Assembly: GCA_040002995.1 (NCBI GenBank) | Contig: JBDUDK010000139.1 | Coordinates: 1 to 44,057, forward strand | DNA from: JBDUDK01 sp040002995 | GTDB taxonomy: Bacteria > Actinomycetota > Acidimicrobiia > Acidimicrobiales > Ilumatobacteraceae | Direction of reading: 5' to 3' | DNA: 44,057 nt | Made by a program: the position numbers and the translations under genes | Shown: positions 41,501 to 44,057 of the stretch, piece by piece | How the letters are laid out: each line of letters begins with the position of its first letter | Position numbering within the stretch: position 1 is the first letter of the stretch | Notes under the pieces: model-generated | What the model saw: the letters and a program-made list of their open reading frames with translations, nothing else | The model's database searches: none | What the model was told of the DNA's origin: nothing

Positions 41501-44057
41501 TCTCCGGAAAGAAGCGGCGTATGGCGCGCGACCGGAGGCCGGCCGTCGATGGCGGCTTCACGCTGGTCGAGTTGCTCATGGCCATCATGCTGTCCACCGG
41601 AGTGATCGCCGCCGTCGCGGCAGGTCTGGTCACCTCGTTCAGCCTTACCCGGACGACCACCCAGAAGGTGCGGGAGTCGACCGATGCTCAACTGATCTCC
41701 ACATATCTCACTCGCGACGCCCAGGCCGTCGGGGGAGCTGATCCCAGCGCAGCAACCGGCATCGACCCGGCACTGGGAGTGTCACTGACCGACTCGGCGG
41801 GCTGCGCCGCTACCGGCACCACAAAGATCCGTTTCAAATGGAACGACCGTGTCTCTCCCAGCAGCTTCGTTACCCATGTCGTGACGTACGCATTAGGTGA
41901 GATATCCGGCTCGGCGACGTTCCAGGAGTTCGTGCGGCGCGAGTGCAAGTTCAACAACGGCCTGGCCCCCGCCTCGTTCGATAATGCGGTGGTGCTCGGC
42001 CGGAAGGTCGCGTTCGCCGAGGCGCGTTGCGTGCCGACGGCCAGTTGCCCCCCTGGCCAGTTGCCCGTGTCCGTCTCGCTGGCCATTCGGGCGTCGAACG
42101 ATCCGCCCAACGGGGTGCTTCCCTACTCGTACACCTTGACCGCGCTGGTCCGCCCGCAGGCACAAATTATCTCTGCTAACGCCAACGGCCAAGCCGCGCC
42201 CTTGTTCGCGTTGGGCGGGGGCAGCCAGTGCCCGGTCGTCCACTTCCAAGGCGGCGCAGGGGTGGACGTCGAGGTGAACGGGAGCGCCATCATCAACGGG
42301 AGCGGGGGCTGCGCTGCCGGCGAACCAGTGATGGACTACGGAGGAAACCCAGTTATTCCCAGCGCGCAGCTGTACGGAACCGGTACCTGTAACGGCTGCC
42401 CCTTCCAGAGCAACTTCCAACCGCCCATACCCAATCCATTCGCAGGCGCGGAAGCCGCCTGCGCCACTGCTCCCAATCCGCCGGCCGGGTCGTACTGGCC
42501 GCCAGGCGTCTACCGGAATGTCTCGGCCGCGATTTCCAATAACCAACTGTCCGCTGGTCTCTACGTCTTCTGCGGCGGTTTCACGATGGGCGGAACCTCT
42601 TCAATTATCGGCCCTGGCGCGATCGTCTATTCGCACAATTCCACGAATACTGCGATTGTTGAATTCGGTCCGGGAAATCCCACGTTCGCCGTGGCCGCAC
42701 TCATCGCTGACGGTGTGACGTTCCAAGGAACGCCGCGCGTTCTCCTCACCCCCAGCCTCGCCATTGTCGAGTCGGCGCTACCGCCGGTCACCAGCGGCGT
42801 TTCGTACTCCGCCACGGTGACCTCGCTGAACGGAACAGCCCCGTACACCTGGACCCTGAGCGGTGCATTGCCCGCCGGGCTGGCCTGGAACGCGGCCACT
42901 CACACGATCTCAGGCACCACGAACGCAGGCGGCAGCTATCCGGTCACGATCACCGTGCAGGATTCGGCCAGCCCTCAAGGCAGCGCCAGCCGCACGTTCG
43001 TTCTGTCGGTGGCGCCCACCCTCCAAATCACGACGGCCAGCATCCCGAACGGAACAGAAGGTGTGGCCTACCCCGCCACCACCGTGACGTCGTCCGGGGG
43101 TGCCAACCCGAAGACGTGGTCCGCGCAGGGCCTGCCGCCCGGCCTTACCATTGCCCCCGCCTCGGGCGTCATCTCCGGTACACCGCAAATCGCTGGGTTG
43201 TACGGGGCGGTTCTGGTGACCGTCTCCGATCCCTTCGGTCGCACGGCGACTCGGAGTTACTCGATCGTGGTGGGAACCGGCTCTGGTGACACGACACCGC
43301 CGACCGTTTTCGTCAGCCAAGCGAGCGGCCAGGCAGACCCCACCGGCACTGCGCCCGTCCACTTCACCGCCACCTTCAGCGAACCGGTGTTCGCGTTCGC
43401 CGGCAGCGGCATTTCGTTGTCCGGCACTGTGGGAACGGGTGCCGCGACGGTCAACGTGGTCCAGGTGACCTCGAGTATCTATGACATCGCGGTTTCCGGG
43501 CTGACCGGGGAGGGAACGCTGAGCGCCGCAGTGCGAGTGGGGGCGACGACCGACCTCGCCGGCAACGCCAACCCGGCATCCACCAACGGGGCGGACAACA
43601 CCGTCACGGTGGATGCGACGCCTCCGACGGTGACGGGGGTGTCGTCGACGACTGCTGATGGGTCATACAAGGCGGGCGCGGTGGTGGCGGTGACGGTGAG
43701 CTTTAGTGAGCCGGTCACGGTGACGGGTACGCCGCGGTTGTCGTTGGCGACGGGTGTCCCGGCGTCGACGGCGGTGAACTACTCCTCTGGGAGTGGGACG
43801 TCGGTGTTGACGTTTACCTACACGGTGGCCGCGGGCAACACGTCGGCGGATCTCGACTATGTGTCGACGGCCGCTCTGGCGTTGAACGGCGGGAGTATCA
43901 ACGATTTTGTTGGCAACGCCGGCTCATTGACGTTGGCGGCGCCGGGTGCGGCCGGTTCGCTGGGTGCGAACAAGGCGATCGTGGTCGACACGACGGCTCC
44001 GTCGGTGACGGGGGTGTCGTCGACGACTGCTGATGGGTCATACAAGGCGGGCGCGGT
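41497..44057 (+). CDS. Giant prepilin fused to Ig-like repeats (pilus adhesin candidate), 3' end outside window
   Basis: At least 853 codons, open to the window edge. Residues 1-20 are a basic leader ending GG before FTLVELLMAIMLSTGVIAAV (cleavage Gly20/Phe21, Glu25 at +5), as in PilW/PilJ-type minor pilins. A Cys-rich beta domain follows (~60-415). Then come two putative-Ig (He_PIG-like) domains at about 421-510 (LPAGLAWNAATHTISGT) and 511-597 (LPPGLTIAPASGVISGTP), a bacterial Ig-like domain at about 599-708, and a 125-residue module (TVTGVSSTTADGSYKAG...) starting near 709 that repeats from about 834. The prepilin start would place these domains on the pilus or its tip as an adhesin. Codons in the repeat shift to G-ending ACG/TCG/TTG. 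Confidence 0.85.
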   Translation, partial: MISGKKRRMARDRRPAVDGGFTLVELLMAIMLSTGVIAAVAAGLVTSFSLTRTTTQKVRESTDAQLISTYLTRDAQAVGGADPSAATGIDPALGVSLTDSAGCAATGTTKIRFKWNDRVSPSSFVTHVVTYALGEISGSATFQEFVRRECKFNNGLAPASFDNAVVLGRKVAFAEARCVPTASCPPGQLPVSVSLAIRASNDPPNGVLPYSYTLTALVRPQAQIISANANGQAAPLFALGGGSQCPVVHFQGGAGVDVEVNGSAIINGSGGCAAGEPVMDYGGNPVIPSAQLYGTGTCNGCPFQSNFQPPIPNPFAGAEAACATAPNPPAGSYWPPGVYRNVSAAISNNQLSAGLYVFCGGFTMGGTSSIIGPGAIVYSHNSTNTAIVEFGPGNPTFAVAALIADGVTFQGTPRVLLTPSLAIVESALPPVTSGVSYSATVTSLNGTAPYTWTLSGALPAGLAWNAATHTISGTTNAGGSYPVTITVQDSASPQGSASRTFVLSVAPTLQITTASIPNGTEGVAYPATTVTSSGGANPKTWSAQGLPPGLTIAPASGVISGTPQIAGLYGAVLVTVSDPFGRTATRSYSIVVGTGSGDTTPPTVFVSQASGQADPTGTAPVHFTATFSEPVFAFAGSGISLSGTVGTGAATVNVVQVTSSIYDIAVSGLTGEGTLSAAVRVGATTDLAGNANPASTNGADNTVTVDATPPTVTGVSSTTADGSYKAGAVVAVTVSFSEPVTVTGTPRLSLATGVPASTAVNYSSGSGTSVLTFTYTVAAGNTSADLDYVSTAALALNGGSINDFVGNAGSLTLAAPGAAGSLGANKAIVVDTTAPSVTGVSSTTADGSYKAGA
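43628..44057 (+). repeat. 375-bp tandem repeat in the adhesin gene, cut by the window edge
   Basis: Bases 43628-43682 and 44003-44057 are identical over 55 bases, offset 375 (125 codons). The second copy is truncated by the window end, so more copies probably follow. Such exact repeats indicate recent duplication or recombination. Confidence 0.9.

Overview
The window is a GC-rich, gene-dense bacterial chromosome segment. The organism is best read as a high-GC actinobacterium, possibly of the Acidimicrobiia type. The reasons are the mIHF gene followed by gmk, rpoZ, coaBC, metK and priA, a PriA that has lost its Walker A motif, a DUF1844-like gene next to infC, many start/stop overlaps (ATGA, GTGA, TGATG), and TANNNT boxes 7-9 nt before start codons, which suggests leaderless mRNAs. 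The lineage is an inference from gene order and motifs. No rRNA, tRNA, CRISPR array, transposase or phage gene was found.

Layout. 1-979: efp and nusB. 980-3784: a secreted PQQ-type sugar dehydrogenase with a PKD domain. It appears to sit inside the remains of a reverse-strand short-chain dehydrogenase gene, with the N-terminal remnant at its right and decayed middle/C-terminal remnants at its left. 3803-12709: a complete-looking pyrimidine operon pyrR-pyrB-pyrC-carA-carB-pyrD-pyrF behind a PyrR-binding loop and an intrinsic terminator; pyrK and pyrE are not present. 12780-18130: mihF, gmk, rpoZ, coaBC, metK, priA. 18132-19258 (reverse): two RNA methyltransferase-type genes. 19280-22224: def, fmt, rsmB, mog. 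22247-23594: hisG, a cold-shock-like gene and an alkyltransferase-like gene, overlapping one another. 23651-24037 (reverse): DUF1844-like gene. 24231-29582: infC, rpmI, rplT, a SpoU methyltransferase, pheS, pheT. 29770-36937: arginine biosynthesis argC-argB-argD-argF-argR-argH-argG (argJ missing), then a thioesterase. 37553-end: type IV pilus genes pilT, pilC, a major pilin, then three minor prepilin-like genes. The last of these is a very large prepilin fused to immunoglobulin-like repeats that runs off the window.

How the genes work together. The two biosynthetic operons are each headed by control elements matching their own regulator: PyrR and its RNA loop for pyrimidines, and ArgR with candidate operator half-sites around the argC promoter. 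carAB supplies carbamoyl phosphate to both PyrB and ArgF. The translation block (efp, infC, rpmI, rplT, pheST, def, fmt, rsmB and several RNA methyltransferases) is typical housekeeping.

The parts most worth following up are the pilus cluster with its prepilin-adhesin fusion, the PyrR leader whose terminator lies within the probable pyrR reading frame, genes that seem to lack ATG/GTG/TTG starts (gmk and the SpoU gene with CTG, infC with ATA), the split dehydrogenase, and the competing inverted repeats before argC.
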